From positions 62,001 to 126,000 of the forward strand of contig NZ_WQLV01000007.1 in the NCBI RefSeq assembly GCF_009753675.1: a DNA stretch of 64,000 bases, written 5' to 3'. Of this stretch, positions 62,634 through 64,000 are shown one piece after another. The DNA comes from Parasedimentitalea huanghaiensis (lineage in GTDB: Bacteria > Pseudomonadota > Alphaproteobacteria > Rhodobacterales > Rhodobacteraceae). Under the pieces are notes generated by a model. That model was not told the origin of the DNA. It worked only from the letters and a program-made list of their open reading frames with translations, and made no database searches. The first letter of the stretch is position 1, and the number at the start of each line of letters is the position of its first letter. Both the position numbers and the translations under genes were made by a program.

Positions 62634-64000
62634 TCAATTGCCAGATCCCTGCGCTGTGCGGGCCAGAAACAGATCACCGGACATCTGATCGTAGTAGGCT
62701 GGAAACTGGTCGTGATTGACCTCAGACGCCAGAACCTGAACATCTCGGCGAACCTGCTTGGCCAACTGATGCAGCGTCATGCTTGGGTCCTGCAACCGGG
62801 GCAGCAGCGCTCGGGTAAACACCGAGTTTGGATTGGCATCATTGTCAGACAGGCGATCAAGTGCGGTCTGCCCTGCCCCGGCGGAGTAAAGAATAAACGC
62901 TCCTTCAGGCGGATCCATCCGTACCAGTCCCCGGCTTCCACCCACCGAACGTTTGCCATCGGATGGGAAGGGATTGTTGCGACATGCATCAAGAATCATA
63001 ACAGTGGTGCGTGCGCCTCTTTTTTGAAATGTCTCAAGAACGCGATCAGCTGCAATACTTTCTCCAGTCAGAAAGCTCTCATCTCCCAAATTGATCACTG
63101 GCACATCAGATGGCAGCAAAAAATTTCGCCCTTCAACTTCAACGCCGTGCCCCGCGAAGTAAAACAGAACTTCGTCTCCGGGATCGATTTTATTGGCCAT
63201 AGTGGATACAGCACCATTTATGTCTCGACGACCGGCATCGTACAATGTGCTCACTTCAAAGCCCAGACCAACCAATGTCTGGCTGATTGCCTGGGCGTCA
63301 TTGCGAGCTTTTTGCAAAGCTGTAACATTATCATAGTTGTCTACACCGATGACCAACGCCCACCGCTTGTTCTGAGGCACAACAGCCGGCTGCGTTTGCT
63401 GAGGCGTGGCAGAGGCTGTTACGATCTCTCCGGAATTTGGCAATGCGGCAACAACAGTACCCAATGGTGCGGCCTGTGTTTGTCCATTTTGGAAGACTTG
63501 ACCTTGTGGGGCAGTCTGTCCCTGAGCCGCAAACTGTGCCTGTGGAACAAATTGCCCTTGAGGTGACTGCTGCACTTGCGGTGCGTATTGACCTTGAGGC
63601 GCGGTGTATTGCCCCTGCCCTGCATACTGCCCTTGAGGAGCATATTGACCCTGAGGCGCTTGCTGTCCCTGCAGTACGTATTGTCCTTGCGGGGCATATT
63701 GTCCTTGCGCGCCATAGGTCTGCACGTTTGCCTGGGCACCTGCGTTATAGTTCGGCTGCTGCCCTGACTGTCCATACTGCTGTGGAGCGCCATATATGTT
63801 TGGGTTTGGGTTGGTGTTCACCATCATCGTTTGAGGTTGATTAAACTGTTGCTGGTTTTGCATCGGCATATTTGGCTGCGGCACCATGCGTTCTGACAGA
63901 TAGATCTTCAACAACCCTCGTGGTCCGTCCGGATGAGCCATCGCTTGTTGCGAAGCCAAATAGCCGCTGGAAACCGCTCGCTTGTACGAACTGATCAAGA
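62634..64000 (-). CDS. Caspase-family (peptidase C14-like) protein with Gln-rich repeats, 5' end outside window
   Basis: At least 454 aa; the frame is open to the window edge. Numbering from the first codon seen, residues 38-200 are low-complexity and rich in Gln, Pro, Asn and Tyr. From about residue 210 there is a p20-like caspase fold: KRWALVIGVDNY, catalytic His284 in YFAGHGVEVEG and catalytic Cys339 in ILDACRNNP. Both catalytic residues are intact. The C-terminal region ends DQFPAYYDQMSGDLFLA. Bacterial caspase homologues cleave after basic residues in known cases; the target here is unknown. A lone gene beside tRNA-Leu. Confidence 0.85.
   Translation of the reverse strand, partial: LISSYKRAVSSGYLASQQAMAHPDGPRGLLKIYLSERMVPQPNMPMQNQQQFNQPQTMMVNTNPNPNIYGAPQQYGQSGQQPNYNAGAQANVQTYGAQGQYAPQGQYVLQGQQAPQGQYAPQGQYAGQGQYTAPQGQYAPQVQQSPQGQFVPQAQFAAQGQTAPQGQVFQNGQTQAAPLGTVVAALPNSGEIVTASATPQQTQPAVVPQNKRWALVIGVDNYDNVTALQKARNDAQAISQTLVGLGFEVSTLYDAGRRDINGAVSTMANKIDPGDEVLFYFAGHGVEVEGRNFLLPSDVPVINLGDESFLTGESIAADRVLETFQKRGARTTVMILDACRNNPFPSDGKRSVGGSRGLVRMDPPEGAFILYSAGAGQTALDRLSDNDANPNSVFTRALLPRLQDPSMTLHQLAKQVRRDVQVLASEVNHDQFPAYYDQMSGDLFLARTAQGSGN
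63489..63716 (-). repeat. Degenerate tandem repeat encoding APQGQY-type units
   Basis: About 228 bp encoding ten or more imperfect copies of a six-to-seven-residue unit (A/V-P-Q-G-Q-Y/F/Q), i.e. an 18-21 bp period, in the N-terminal part of the caspase-like gene. Likely to vary in copy number between strains through slippage. Confidence 0.8.

Noticed and set aside
62712-63566. Plus-strand open frame of 284 codons opposite the caspase-like gene
   Set aside because: The opposite strand encodes the caspase fold with both catalytic residues; this frame is a by-product of the repeat and codon bias.
63489-63716. CRISPR-like array
   Set aside because: The 18-21 bp periodicity has no constant repeat/spacer alternation and stays in frame as Gln-Pro-rich protein repeats.

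Overview
The window looks like a chromosomal segment of a marine alphaproteobacterium of the Roseobacter/Rhodobacteraceae type. The evidence is indirect: the SPOR lipoprotein - DacC - tmk - holB - TatD - PhnP-like order, the wealth of binding-protein-dependent transporters (Liv-type ABC, short sugar ABC, tripartite tricarboxylate, TRAP), a norCBQD cluster with its own cysteine-free Crp/Fnr regulator, and FnrL-type anaeroboxes. No phage, insertion sequence, CRISPR array or replication origin was seen. All calls are by reading the sequence; no database search was run.

Layout. 3-653: 3' part of a short-chain dehydrogenase. 8679-716 (minus): aldehyde dehydrogenase and GMC oxidoreductase followed by a complete Liv-type ABC transporter, with a divergent AraC regulator at 8837-9772. 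9942-15845: an anaerobic ubiquinone island, ubiX-ubiD (minus) divergent from ubiT-ubiU-ubiV-nnrS (plus), with a clear anaerobox (TTGAC-N4-ATCAA) ahead of ubiT. 15901-18545 (minus): cytochrome P450 and AlkB-type monooxygenase, divergent from an Fnr-type regulator at 18673; this intergenic region carries two more anaeroboxes, one lying on the putative P450 start. 19779-30455: a ROK-regulated catabolic operon (M20 hydrolase, sugar-type ABC transporter, YhfX-like PLP protein, SIS-domain protein) and then an SDR, a lactonase-like metallohydrolase and an aminotransferase. A vestigial 3' end of a second binding-protein gene remains inside this operon. 30473-37279: tRNA-Ser(TGA) and conserved housekeeping genes (SPOR, dacC, tmk, holB, tatD, PhnP-like, AEC transporter). 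37367-44652: nitric-oxide region with a second nnrS, a Dnr/NnrR-type regulator, a DUF1858 protein, norCBQD and two small membrane proteins. 44692-52063: TctCBA transporter plus an AbrB-like membrane protein, divergent from a TctD/TctE two-component system that has an extra periplasmic binding protein. 52074-60843: Asp/Glu racemase-like protein, GntR regulator, ThDP enzyme, TRAP transporter, DadA-like FAD oxidase and LysR regulator, probably one catabolic module. 61202-64000: methyltransferase, tRNA-Leu(GAG) and a caspase-like protein with a Gln-rich repeat region, cut by the window edge.

Themes. (1) Low-oxygen/NO physiology: Fnr and Dnr paralogues with different recognition helices, each matched by its own type of 14-bp box in the same window. 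(2) In four unrelated transporter operons a stem-loop or terminator lies directly after the binding-protein gene and before the membrane genes, which would explain binding-protein excess. (3) Two catabolic modules, the ROK/YhfX/SIS cluster and the ThDP/racemase/DadA/TRAP cluster, have no substrate I can name; these are the best candidates for undescribed biochemistry.
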